The notes under the pieces: model-generated
What the model saw: only the letters and a program-made list of their open reading frames with translations
Told to the model about the DNA's origin: nothing
Database searches by the model: none
Shown: one piece after another, positions 1-12,274 of the stretch
Layout of the letters: each line of letters starts with the position of its first letter
Position numbering within the stretch: the first letter of the stretch is position 1
Assembly: GCA_013397115.1 (NCBI GenBank)
Contig: VWZW01000879.1
Coordinates: 1,753,600 to 1,817,599, forward strand
Reading direction: 5' to 3'
Source: Edolisoma coerulescens
Lineage: Eukaryota; Chordata; Aves; Passeriformes; Campephagidae
DNA length: 64,000 bases
Program-made: the position numbers and the translations under genes

Positions 1-3000
1 CACGCCCCACTATCCCCCCAACACAGAAGGTGACATCCTAAAAATAAAATTCAACGTTTTAAACAATTAAAGTATGGAGGGAAGAAGCCTTATTTATCCT
101 GCTATAGAAGATCAATCCTAATGACACTGAGAAAAAAAGGAATATTTCCAGGATATAAGTGGAGGGCTAGGAAACAGGACATCTCTGAGCTGTTTATGGC
201 CCTATGCTTGTTCTTCTACATAACTTCAGGCAAGTCACTTACACGACTTGCCTTAATTTTTTTCCTGTTGCCAAAGTGCTAACACAAAGAGAACAGAAAA
301 AGATGTGGCAAAGAATCCACAGTTAAAATGCCAAAAGCCACTCCATAAATTAAAATTAGTCAAGCTACCTAACCAAGCACAAACAAACAAAACCTAGAAA
401 TGTCTCAGAAAATTTGCAGAAGGGTCATTTGTGACCTAACATCCGAAGTCTTCAGCTGGATCTGCCAGCATAGACTCCTGCATGTCTGAGGAGTCACTTG
501 TAAATCTCTGTTTGGAGCCTCATTGTCACTGCACTCCCTGGGCTTGACATAATGAATCTCAGCTGAGAAATGGGACACAACAGGCAGGCAATCTACATGT
601 CACTGATACCAAAGGTTTGGGTGCTGTCTAGATCTCCTGGCAGTTCAGAGCTTATTTTCTCTGGTTTGCTTTGGGGGATTGGGAGAGAGACAGATCAAAA
701 TGTTTTAGGGCAGCCAAAGTTTCTGGGAGAAATTTGGATCATAATAAATATGAGGGCAATGAGTTTCAAAAAAAAAAATTAAAAGTAGTTTTAAAAAAAA
801 TACTTGAAAGCTATTTATGGGTTTCTTTAAACTTTATAAGTTGCCTTGGGGACAGCTAGCTTTTCAGGTATGCTTTGACTTTTTGTGGTGAAGTACAGAC
901 ATTTTAGTTGAAACAGTTTGTTTAATGATGCCCTGGGCCTTTTAATTCTGTTTAACAATCTAAGCTTTGCTTCTAATCCATCAATAGATAGGTCAAACTT
1001 GTACCCATAATTTAAAGTTATGTTAATAAGATCTATGACATGTCTTGCAACATTTTATTGATAAAATGTAATTTATTACAAGTATCATGAGCTTGCAGAG
1101 CTGCTATCACTCAGGGATTTTGCGTATAAGGTATTACATCTCCGAAGCACGCTGCTGCAGTGAAAAAAGGACTTTAAATAAATAGGCTGGCACAATTCTG
1201 TATTCAAAGGGACAGTCTATAAATTCACAAACAAGATTTACTGTGTAATTCAAGCCTGAATCAACACAGGACTTACACTGTGTAACGAAGAAGGAACACA
1301 CCATGTGGTAGGGTGTTTATAGTGGGGGCAATATTGCAATGCAGAGGTTGTTTTTCAGGCACATCTCTTCTCTTCTAATTTCATTGATTGACACCTCCCA
1401 TTTACAGTCACATACCCACAATGAGATTAACTGCAATAATTGCTACACGATAAATTTATATAAGGAAAATACTGAGTGCTTATTTAGTGCTTTTTAATGT
1501 AATTTAGCAGCTGGGGGAAAAAAAAGATGGCAGCAACAGCATCATGTGACTTCATCAATTCTCCATTCAACATGGCAAAGCAGCTTCTGCACTGTGTCTG
1601 TGAGATCTTGGAGGTACAGTAGCTGCATCTGGATTAGAAAGAACATCTGTAAATGTACTAACTTACTTCTAGTTTATAGCCACATTTACTTGTGTGAGTT
1701 TACTATGTCCTGCAGATGATATTTTTCACTCCCCTGCTGTTTGTTGATGGTATAAAACCTTCCTGGGAAAGGGCAGACAGTATATTACTTAGGGAGCAAT
1801 AAAACCCTGCAGAGACAGTCTTAGTGACATCATCTGAAGATGTAATTCACTCAAGCAGTTGCTTCTTCTCCACCCAAAAATTTAGCAATGCAATCTACTA
1901 AGAATCAGCTTGCTTTTTTCATAGATACATATATGTATAGTAAAAAATACTTTAAATTACAAACAATACAGGATACATTTATCCAGTCAATTCTAGCTTT
2001 ACAGGGGTTAGGACCCCCAAAAATACAACTCCCTCCAAGGAGTTATTCCATGTCTGTGTTATGGCATCAGTATTTGTTGTTGTTATATGATCAACAGAAG
2101 TCCTGGCTCAAGTCACCCACTCTCAGTGCTGTCCCTGACTTTCAGAGGTCAAGATCATGTTACCTCTCATCTTCTCCTGTGTTAGCGAAGGAAACGTGTT
2201 CTCTCCAGCTCCTTTGATCTCTGCCTACAGAGCTGTTGTTTGACAAGTAAGGGTGTATTAAGAATGTGATCTGCTAACCACAGATACAGCAAAATCAAAT
2301 GTTACACCCTGCAAGCTGGATTGGAGTTGCAATTCATCCATCCTCTTTTAAGACCAGAACAGAAACACACAGCCCAGTGTTTAGGCAGGAGGAAGAAAAA
2401 GATGCAGAGTGTGTCTGTCCTTCAGAAATACTTCCTGCACTTTTAGCTAGTGTAACTGGAAGATTTCTGACCTGGGTTGGCTTGGACAGCAACGCTGCAG
2501 TTGGTTTCCTAAGAGGCAATGTTACAAATTATCATTTGCTACTAACTGAAAACAAGGGACAAGTGTTTGGAGTGGCCCCTTAAGGACTGCAACTCCTCCA
2601 TCCTGCTGCCTGCTCAGCTCTGCATCTTAAGTTTTTGGGCAAATAATTTTAACCCTTCTGTACCTGAGACTACAAACCTGTGAAGCAGTCACTCCCACAG
2701 GAGTGCTGAGTTTAAATGCATATTTTTAAAGAGCTTTTTGATTTGCAGGCACAGCTTACTCTAAAACAGAAGATATCTTCTGGCCAGGCTCATGAGCTGT
2801 GAGATAGCAAGGAAAAGAGCTAATGCTGAATGGCCAGCAAAGCCACTAATGTCTGTAGTGCTGGGGACTCCTACAATTACAGTTTGTTCTTTCAATTAAC
2901 CTCTCCAAACACACAGAAGGTGTCACACATCCTCACTGCTCTTCCTGTTCTCAGCTGTCCCAATGTGACCAGTGATCTCAAGGAGAGCCTGACTGCCTCA

Positions 3001-3895
3001 AGGTGACCCAGACAGGCCCATGGTGAGGGCCAGAGCCCTTATGATGTTTTGTGTGAAACAGGGATGGAAGCAGCCTGTGAGCTGTTAGAAGAGACTACTG
3101 GGACCTGGAGCTGCTTTCTTTACTACGATTTTTTTCTATCCAAACCTACTTTTTCTTCTCAGTTCATATTGCATGAGCGCTGTCCTATTCAAGCGGATTT
3201 TGAAGAAGTGTACTCGGAAGTGATGAGCTTGGCTGTGCTGCAGAGCAAGTGGGCCAGAGCCCTCTAGCCCCTCTCATCTCCCCCTTGCACCACAGCATGA
3301 AAGTGGGTTAACAGGCCCCCTAAAATGGTGACTTCAGCCATCTCACAGCTCGTCTCACTAAAGCCATGATGCTTGCTTAGTCCTTCGCCTCAGTCCTCCT
3401 CGGCATGATTTCAACACAGGAGCAACATCTGCCAGGTGAATCCAGGAATGCCTGGCTGCCTGGTCATGCTGGCGAGATGGTATGGCATGGGATGGCAGGG
3501 GATGGAAAGCAGGGTACCCAGGCAGCAAAGGTCTCCTCATTTTAGACAGAAGGATCGTGATTTACACAATCAGAGACAAAAGCATAATCAACTCTGCTCT
3601 GATTAATTGCAGTGGAAATGTTAAGGAGCAGCAGCCAGGAGAGCTTAAAACTAAATATAACCTGCAGGAGGGGAAGAAAGGATGAGTCTTTGAAAACACA
3701 TTTCTGAAGTGAAACAGGAATCTAGGGAAGGTTTTACTCTCTTCTCCCCACTCTCCCAGTCTGTGCAGTGAAATGGGAGCTCCTGCCTTCCCTCTCGGAT
3801 AAAAGTGCCACTCACGTCCTTGGGATGAACAGCTGGGACCATCCTGCTGTCACCTCCCTGCGCTTCCTCACCACTTTAAAATTAGCATCGCTGTG
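1..3895. other. Non-coding AT-rich stretch, no gene seen
   Basis: I see no supportable exon, RNA gene or recognisable transposon here. Open frames are at most 109 codons, start and stop at random-looking places and resemble no known protein. An 11-A run lies at 768-778. A short run of ATGGCA/ATGGGA-like words lies at about 3480-3505. The sequence could hold conserved regulatory elements, but that cannot be judged without an alignment. Confidence 0.6.
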
Positions 3896-3900
3896 ATCAG

Positions 3901-4180
3901 GCAGCAGCGGAAGAAATGCTCACCCACTGCTTGCCACGGCGTTCAGAGCTGATCACTAAAGCAGCACCTGCCTCCAGGAGCCGGGGAGTTTGCAACACCC
4001 CGTGTCTCCAGCAGCTCGGGGCCGGGCCTTGCTGTGCGAGCAGAAGGCTTTCACCCACCAGAGAGCTGCTGCTGCTGCTGGCACCGCCTCGCGTCTGCCG
4101 GGGCTGGCTCCGCGCTCGCTGTGAAGCAGCCGGGGAGGCAGAAGTGACTCTGCAGTCATAAATAGCAGAGCCGGTCTGAG
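3901..4180. promoter_or_regulatory. Isolated CpG-rich patch, candidate promoter
   Basis: I count 17 CpG dinucleotides in these 280 bases, in a neighbourhood where CpG is nearly absent. The densest part is 4081-4140, with 8. A (GCT)n-type run lies near 4065-4080. A TATA-like CATAAATA lies at 4157-4164 on the plus strand, just beyond the GC-rich part, which would place a start near 4190 if used. In birds such short islands often mark promoters of genes or lncRNAs, but some are unmethylated enhancers or GC-rich remnants. No downstream exon with coding potential is recognisable on either strand. Promoter identity is inference; the base composition is directly visible. Confidence 0.4.
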
Positions 4181-4878
4181 CTGAGGAAGATGATTCAATG
4201 AGATATTTTGGTTGCATTTTTACGAAGGCAGCAAGACTCTCTAGAGAAGTTATTTTTAGTGGGTTGAGCCCCATGATACTCATCAGTAGGCACACACACT
4301 GCCAATGCAGGAAACATGTAGAGTAAAACCACCCTGAGGGTGTATCCAGACTAGGTGGTAAGTGCAAGTCAGAGAAGAGCTTCTTGTAAATTCTGAGCTG
4401 CAGAAACTTCATGGAGCAGATTTCACAAAGAGACCTCAGCAACACGAAAAGTCCATTCAGCCCTTCCTGACTCATCCTGATAAATGCTTCGTTTCTGGTT
4501 TAACAGCAAATTGAAATTGATTAAGCCGGCATCGATGTTGTCCTACAAGGTACAGAGAAGCTAAACTCATTTGGGATAAATCCCAAGAAAGAGCAACATT
4601 CATGCACGCAAGCAGACACACACCATTTAAAATAGATTCATCTGGGATGCATAAAACCTGAAAAACATTCATTAGGACTGGAAAAGGAAACACTATTAAT
4701 CAGCTCTAGGCTTCTTTTTACTCAGTGGAAGAAAACTTGAGTCAGATAATTTTTTAAACACACATAAACTGTTAAAATTCTCATTGGAAGAATTAGCCAG
4801 CTAACTTGCTGTAAATATGAGGAGGTGGGAAAAGAAGCAAACGAAAGGGGTTGGGGGCCAGATTATTTTTATATTTTA

Positions 4879-4921
4879 ATTTGCATTCAACAGGAGAAAG
4901 ATTTATGCATGAGATGCAAAT
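4879..4921. promoter_or_regulatory. Inverted pair of POU octamer motifs
   Basis: ATTTGCAT at 4879-4886 and its exact complement ATGCAAAT at 4914-4921 face each other, 27 bases apart, in a locally AT-rich segment. ATGCAAAT is the established binding site of POU-domain (Oct) factors. The motif match is exact; binding and enhancer activity are inference. Octamers do occur by chance in AT-rich DNA, though two perfect copies this close are less common. Confidence 0.3.
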
Positions 4922-6654
4922 TGCTATGCGTTATTTACACATCTGAAGAAAAACAAATCTTGAATGTAAATGCTTAGAGGGCATATTTTTAAATATGAAA
5001 GTGGTAACATTATTATAATGTTTATAACTCTCACACTGTTTAAAGGAGATTAAATTGGGGAAAAATGAGCCCTTTTATTTAAATTATAGAGTCCTCACTA
5101 AATATTAGGGCAGAAATCAAATACAAACATCTGTGTGCTTCCATTCTTGAGAGTCTTTAGAGCAATTTGTTCACCTTGCAGTTGGTCCTATCCAGAATAT
5201 CCACGTGGGTTAGCAACTAGAGAGGGCAACAGCCAATTACAGCATTTCTGTTTCTATTGTGAAATATTGCACACACCTTCAAACAATTAAGAAATGGAAG
5301 TACCATTTAAAAGCAAGTCTACTCCATAAGCAGTCCAGATTGGGCAGTAGAATATATATGGCCTGTAGCTGAACACTCTCCTGAGAATGAGGTGAATAGC
5401 ACTGAAGTCTGCAACGAATGAGCAAACAAAGCTAAAAAACAGGAAGAAAACAGCAAGAACGTGAAAAAGATAAGAGCAAGTGTTGGCACCTAGAAGACAC
5501 AGCATTGCTTAGCTGATCCGTATCACTGAACTGAGCATTTTCCAGTTCTCTTTGGAAAATTTAAAGGACTTTTATTGTACTAGCACTGCTCAGTCTTTCA
5601 TGTATTCATTTCTGGAGGCAAAAAGCTATTATATATGTTTTAACCAAGAGAAAATCAAGGTAATAAGACCTGAGTTATCAAATCCATATATGTGCTTGAT
5701 TCCTGTCAGCTTCTAAAATCTTTGATTATCTACACCACAGACTCATTAAAAAGCAAAGAGGTTTGTGTGCCTTCATGTCCTTGCCACTTTTGAAAAAGTG
5801 ACTCGCAACGCTGCCAACCTGAGGGGCTCAAAAGTTGTGAGGCTAGACTGCATAAGCTGAAAAATAATCATGGAATTGCTACTTTAGCTTGCTTTTTGAC
5901 TTGGTGAGAGCTGCATGGAGGTTTTTCTTTTCCTTCACCTGCCCTATGTGAGATGGACTTCAGAGTCACCTTTCCTTCGTCAGAGCACATCTCACCAGTG
6001 GGCATGTTAGAGTGAGACCTGAGTACGCTAAAACAAGGGTTCTTGTAACACAGAGCAGTGTTACACAGCAATTACTCTCAGGTAGCTCTGTCCACCGCAG
6101 AATTAAATCAGTGTGAGTCCAGACTGTGTCCTGCAGGAGAAGGAGCCTTGCAAGCACACGTTTCGCAAACTGAATCAAAATTTTCATATAGAACACCAAA
6201 AATTTAGCAGAGGGCTTGGAGAAGAAATGAGGGACTTTCCCCATCCTATTTCCTATTATATTAGGCAAGGGAATTTCTAGTATGATTAAGAGTGGTCAGA
6301 ATGAAAGGAAACCAAATCATTAGTCATGACCACTCACTTTTTGAATGTCAGTTCATAAACATATTAAAACCAAGTGAGAAAGCACTCATGTTTGCAGCCA
6401 AAGACACGGAGCAGGGTTTTGTGGTTGTGGTTTTTACAGCTATCCACATGGCTAACTCACATCATGTTTTTGTTGATCTTTTAATATTTATGTCCAGATG
6501 CTACTGTAAGCTTCCAGGTGTTTTTGCACAGACATCAAAAATGTTTGCATAGCAATTACCGAAAGAAAGTTTGAGGCATTTTCAAAGGGCTGAGAATGAC
6601 AAAAGACAAAGTGGCTTTTGTTGCTAAAAGTTTTAATTTTCTCTTTTCCTTCTC

Positions 6655-6710
6655 TTATTTTTATTCTATTATTACTATTATCTATTACTGTTGTTGTTAT
6701 TATTATTTCT
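6655..6710. repeat. Degenerate (ATT)n/(GTT)n microsatellite
   Basis: The tract consists of TTATT, ATTATTACTATT and GTTGTTGTTATT words with interruptions. It is a simple low-complexity repeat with no apparent coding role. Confidence 0.7.
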
Positions 6711-9203
6711 TTATAGACCATTTGTCAGCCTACTAACCAAAAGTGGAACCCAATCCTTCTACCCTGAGTGTCCTGTTTAGGTGCTGCCTCCAAAAATTTT
6801 AGGTGTCTGTTGTCAGATGACTCCTATATTTTCTAGCAAGTACAAATAGTTAGAAACCTTCACAGGTGAGGGTGATCTATCCATATGACTTAATTACCCA
6901 TTCCATCTGCACTGACCATAGCGGAGGACTCTATTCCTGAGGTTTAAGCCACAAATATTCCTCTGCAAAAAAGAGACTGAAGGAGGAGGAGCTAGTGTGT
7001 GCCTGCTGGCCTTTTGGGTTCAGTCCTGAAGCAGTGGGCTCTACCTTCCTGCCTGGTGTCACAGCATGGTCCTTCAGGAAGCTTCACAGACACCCCCAGG
7101 GAAGGAGGAGGAAGTGAGCTGCCTGTCTATCTCTGCTTTCACTGCACCACAGCTCTGGCTCACAGAAAGAGCTTGTTGCCCCAGAACATCTGCTTCCAAG
7201 AATAGATATTCAACTAAAACAGAGCCATTGTAGTGCCTTCAGGCTAATTAGGAAATTATCTAACACTTGCAAGTGTCTGCTGGGAAGGGACTCCTAGGAA
7301 GTCAGTGCTGGACCACAGACAGGGATTCTAGATGAAATGCAGACTGTATGGGTGGGAGTTAGGTGGGCTTAAACTCTTCAAGTTTTGTGTTCTGGCGACT
7401 ATAAAGTAACCTCATGCTTCCTTGTGTTTCTGTATTGTGTTGGGAAAAAAACCCCAAACACCTAAAAGCAAATGTAATCCAAGTGCCAAGTGTGGAGGAA
7501 AAGAAACAAAACCTACCTTAAGGCTGGTAATTATATCATACGCTAGAACAACACAATGAAAAAAGGCTTGTGTTTCTCTAGAGTGAGATGACAAAGGGAG
7601 GTGATTTGTTTAGCACCGATGCTCAAAGTGACCGTCCAGCTGCCAAGTTCAGTGGCTTCTGTGAGAGAAAACAGGCAGTCTTGTTCTTTATGTGCTGAGT
7701 GTTTGCTGCAGTACATATTTTGGTCCCAAAAATAGTCAACAAGAGTTTTGCCAGTGAGTTCAATGGGGCAAAGGTTTTCCTTTGGGCAGCAGCAGCTTCA
7801 GCCAACCACACTGCTCTTGTGAACTGGTGTGTCCCTGGGTTTGCCCACAGAGCTCCGCAGAGACACAGGTGGGTGGCAAACACGACTGCATGAGTTACAT
7901 TTGCATTTAGCCAGCTACAAGTGAAATTACACCATAATGTACCTAGAGAAGGATTTTTCACTGAGAAACAAATATTAAAGTGTGAGACTGTTTGTCAATA
8001 TTTTCTGTTAATTGACTAAGGATTGGAAATATGTATCTACATCCCAGACAGCAGTAAGGAGATAGCCAACCACTCTAAACTGGCTTAGATACCAGAAAGA
8101 AATATGTCTGCAGCAGCATTATTTCAAACTCCCACTCAGTTAGAACCAGCTCAGGCATCTCCCTCGGTTACCTTGTAACCTGCAGTATATTCTGATGCTA
8201 TGACATGGAGAGAAATTGCAGAGAGCAAATAGCTGGGAAACCATAAGATAAATTTAAAGTTATTTTTCAGAAAAATATATCAGAACTTGATAGAGAAATT
8301 ATTTCCTATGAACATCTTTCCTAGTCTCAGCCCAACTCTTTAGCTCAAAAATTATGTTAAAAAAAAGAAAAAGAAAAAGGATTAATCTGATTAGCATCAG
8401 GAAATCCATGCAGACATTATTCAACACTGCTACTGTCAATTGTCTTCTTAAGTCCATAAAACCAAACACAAAGACCTCTAAATTCAATCTACGACCTTTA
8501 AAAGGCAAAACAAAACTAAACCACATCTGAAAACTGTGGGTCAGGTGTTCAGCTGTTGAGAAGCACTGTGGTTTCCTTGAGTCCAGTGAAGCAAAGCTCC
8601 CACACATCAGCCACAAAAAGCTGTAATGAGTTGCACCAGTTATTGTATTCACTGAAATAAAGGAAGCTCCTCCCAAGCCTTCCTGGAACCGGAGATTCTC
8701 AGGCAAGCCAGGTGTCTTACCTAAATTATCTACCCTCAAAATTTATGGACTTCATCTTACAAACACAGCCACCCCTGGAAGCTGCACTGACTGTAGCTAC
8801 TGCCAACACTGACCATGAAACTCCATTTTATGACTCTCAGCAGCAGAACTACCTATTCACCTTTTGTTGCTTGGCATTTGCTAATGATTAGTCCAGAGCC
8901 AAGAGAACATTTTTTTCCCATAGCACTGGCTTGAAGCAAGTTGCATTTTTGTCTCTGTTTATTACAATTATTTTTTTATCTTCCCCTGTAACATCAGACT
9001 TTGATCACTGTCAGAGACTGATTAATGAGCAGGATGGACATAAGATGTCCTCTGGGAAGGCAATTCTTATGATTCATTTACAGTGGTGACATCTGTTAGA
9101 ATCCTACTTTAAGGGCCCATTTCATCATACTGTAGTGGCCAAGAGGCATGTCCCTGGAAATCTATATTTGTCATATGGGAAGCAAGACAAAACTTTACCT
9201 AGT

Positions 9204-9320
9204 CAGACTGCCAAGGGAAGTGATGGAGTTTAATTGTGATCAGTGTGGTAGTACTGGGTTGACAGTTGGACTAGATGATCTTAAAGGTCTTTTCCAACCT
9301 AGACAAATCTATGATTCTAT
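9204..9320 (+). mobile_element. CR1 LINE 3' end fragment
   Basis: The stretch reads as the 3' untranslated end of an avian CR1 retrotransposon: a CTGCCAAGGGAAGTGATGGA segment, then GTTGGACTAGATGATCTTAA, then AGGTCTTTTCCAACCTA, ending in TCTATGATTCTAT at 9308-9320. This order is the standard CR1 terminal signature. Relative to the family as I remember it, there is a deletion of several tens of bases after the first segment. The copy is severely 5'-truncated, as is usual for CR1, and has no coding capacity. A 60-codon frame across it is a by-product. Confidence 0.9.
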
Positions 9321-9633
9321 TTATGGCTAGTCTGTCTGCTTTGGTCTTGCCCAGCGCTCCCAACTTGTCATGGCAAGCAGTTTGACCAAGGCTCAAAATG
9401 AAGGGTATGTGCACATGCTGAAAGTGTAAAAAATCATGTGTATGGTTCATTTAGTAATGTTTTCTTCGTTTTATAGTGTTTCTGATAACAACTGGTGTTT
9501 AGCGATGAAAAATGATTTTTGCTATAACATCAGTAACCACAGGGTTAAAGAGACTGGAGATGCTTTAAGTAAAGGACACCAAGGAGGTATGGGCTCATCT
9601 GTAGCTGTGCACCAAAATTACCCCAGTTCTCTG

Positions 9634-9659
9634 CCCCCNNNNNNNNNNNCCCCCCCCCC
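9634..9659. other. Assembly gap (11 N) inside a C homopolymer
   Basis: Five C's (9634-9638) are followed by eleven N's (9639-9649) and ten more C's (9650-9659). The true tract length is unknown. The position suggests that sequencing failed in a poly-C run or that the flanks were joined across it. Confidence 0.95.
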
Positions 9660-10067
9660 TTTGCCTTTGCCACTTCTAGTCAGGCAGGAGGTCATAAAAA
9701 AGGCTGAGGTGTACATGGTCTGGTAGGATAAAGTTGCCTGGACAGCCACATGAAAGAAGGGAACCACATTGGTAGGCTGCAGTTGATAATCACGTCTCTT
9801 TTAATCAGGACTCTGTCCTGGCTGTATCACAGCATCAGAGTCTCCTGTGCCATGACCCTCAGGAGCCTTTCACATGTGTTGAGCCCTGGCAGTACAGCTC
9901 AGGGGAGGGACCACAGCAGGGTCCTATGCAAACACCGCAGGTATAGCCCAGAGCACAGTAGGTCGAGGGGGAAAGGACTGTGCAGCCCTCTGTTACAGCC
10001 CTGAATGGTTTATCTCTTATTTTCTTACAGGTCCAAAAAGGCATTTTAAAACTTTCAAACTGGGGGG

Positions 10068-10083
10068 AAAAAAAAAAAAAAAA
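10068..10083 (+). repeat. Poly-A tract (16 A)
   Basis: An uninterrupted run of A's follows GGGGGG. No upstream retroposed gene or SINE body is recognised, so this is probably a simple homopolymer and not the tail of a retrocopy. Confidence 0.8.
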
Positions 10084-12226
10084 TGGATAAAAAATAACTT
10101 TAATTGCAAATAGTGGCATAAAACATGTGCCACTCAGTCAGCCTTTTTCTACCAGGTAGTAGCTTAACTGGCTGTTTTTAAAAACTGTTGCCTTGCCCAG
10201 TTAGATTCAATATCTGTCACATGATTAATGTGCTGGTGTCTTATTAACTGCTGTGTTAGAGGAGCTTCTGTACTCACCACCATCCCCCTTCTCTCACCCC
10301 TTTTGTAAAAACCTCAGTGCAATCCTGCTGCTCTGACTGGAGGGTACTGCACCTTCCGACAAAACATCATAAAGAGCAAAGAATTACCATTTCCAAGTAA
10401 TCCATCCCATAAATCAACCCTCACGTTTTGTTCTGAGGATAGTGAGGGACTGTGCGAATTCTCCCTGTGTTCACATTCACGAGACTGTCTGTCTTCAGAA
10501 AGAAGACTAGGAAAAAAAGGGGGTGGGGGAGAAATCAGGAATGGCTAAATCATTCCAGCATCTGATTGATCTTATCTGGACCTCCCTGGCTGCAGCAATA
10601 ATTTGAGACTGTTGAAAATTGCCCCCTTATCTGATTGGTGGTCTCACCAGCTGCTATTTTATCGGGGCCCAGCTGGATGAGGAAAGCAGGACGTAGCACG
10701 ACCTTGGTATCTCAGCTCCTGACCTCAATATCTAATCAGTCAGGTGTCTCGCTGAGGCTGCCTCGGGATGCTGTGCATGTGCCCTCTGGCACCAATTCGT
10801 TCAGAAGACATTTGCTTCACACTGGTGTTAGCCCCCAGCACACACACACAGAGCACAGCGCTGCCCTGCCTGGCGATGCTGCACCACCTGAGGTTTAAGA
10901 CGCTTTTCTGTAAAGCTCTGGCAGCCTTTCTCCCAAAAAGCTTAGTTTGCAGGACTGCAGACAGTCAGCAACATGTCAGCATCCTGCTGGCACTGCAGCC
11001 AAGGCAAAGGAAGCCCCCCACACTCCTTTCATTGGCTTTGTGTGAGCTATCCAGTAAGTCCGTCAGCACAGGGAATGTTACCGGCAGAGAGGCGCACCAC
11101 AGACACTGCCATGGACTGTAATGGGGAGAAAATGAGTTTTGTTCCTTCTGACTGGATATTGAAGGGAAAGGTTTTCACCCCAGCTCTAATAGTCCTCAGC
11201 TGCATATCTGGGGAAGGCATTCCACCTCTCTGTGTTCAGACAAAGACAGAATTACACTTGTAAGAATCCCACCAAGGCAAGATTATAGTGCCTGTTAGCC
11301 CCAGGGCTGTCCCTCAGTGCTGAATAGGAGAAATTCCTCTTCCATTCCATTGGAGGGGCAGGGTGTCTGCACAGCACCTGTGATCCTACCCAAAGGAACA
11401 ATAAATGGAACCTTATCCAGGCCTTCACCAGCCTTACTCTTCCTTTTCTCCTTCATTTTTCTCCTTGCTGTGTCTGCAGGAGAGCCTCCACCCTGACAGG
11501 GTCCTGCAGGAAGGTATATTCTTTGGGGCAGGTCCCTGGGACACGGTCACCTCCTCTCCTGGCTGCTTGATCTTCCACAGTGCTGGATGCTGCTTGAGGA
11601 ATTACCTCTCAAAACAGCAGTCATTGCTCTGTGCTGCCCTGTTCAACAGGCACAGTATGAACAGCATGCTGGGGGAAAAGTCTGGACTTGACCCACCTGA
11701 GGTACTGCAGACCAACACGGGAAAAGGTGGCAATAAGTGAAATTAATCATCCAAGGAAGATCACAGTGTTCTAGCATGTCATTTCTAAAAAAGAAAATTT
11801 ATAGTTTCTGTTTCAGTTTATGGCTTTTAATTCCTTTATATGCGTACACTTATTATACAGATTTTTTTAAAGGTTGAAACTAGAATCAAAGAATTTGATT
11901 CTCTTAAGCCTTTGGTATGACCTTAATTTTCTTTTCTTTTTCCTGGAAATTACTATGGGTTTGTTTGTTCCTGTTCCATTTAACAGAATTTAATGCAGAA
12001 TTTCTCATAAAACAGCGACTTCCTTCCCTATTATCTATATCTATCACCTCTGCTGCATTCAGTGACTGCCAATAGGAACCTTGGATGTGGCCTTTTCACA
12101 CCAGAACTATGCACAAACCCTGGTGTTTCTGCACACAGGAAGTACATGGAGAAGGTGTCAGTTTTATACGAAATGAAGTCTCTCACAAGCTCTTACACTG
12201 GGGGTAAATTTCCCTGCACAGTGAGT

Positions 12227-12274
12227 AGGGATTTTAGCAGGGGAGTCCATGGGGATTATAGCAGGGGAGTCCAC
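12227..12274. repeat. Two-copy 24-bp tandem duplication
   Basis: Unit 1 (12227-12250) and unit 2 (12251-12274) share the core TTAGCAGGGGAGTCCA or TATAGCAGGGGAGTCCA and differ at only a few positions. It is a local minisatellite-like duplication in otherwise unannotated sequence. Confidence 0.85.

Larger units (their letters stand above)
4181..9203. other. Non-coding AT-rich stretch
   Basis: No gene or transposon is recognised. The part around 4850-5050 is AT-rich and contains the octamer pair listed separately. A degenerate ATT/GTT trinucleotide tract lies at 6655-6710. The longest open frame (minus strand, 8299-8739, 146 codons) looks like chance: it is rich in Phe and Leu from A/T-rich triplets and resembles no known family. 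Confidence 0.55.
9321..12226. other. Non-coding stretch with assembly gap
   Basis: No gene is recognised. It contains the N gap in poly-C (9634-9659) and a 16-A run (10068-10083). The part from 10600 to 11740 has several overlapping open frames of 87-117 codons in different phases. None resembles a known protein, and the mutual overlap argues against coding. Confidence 0.55.

Noticed and set aside
3897..4475. Minus-strand open frame of 192 codons, the longest in the window
   Set aside because: It runs through the CpG-rich patch, where stops are rare. It has a Ser/Ala-rich low-complexity part, overlaps other frames on both strands, and resembles no known protein.
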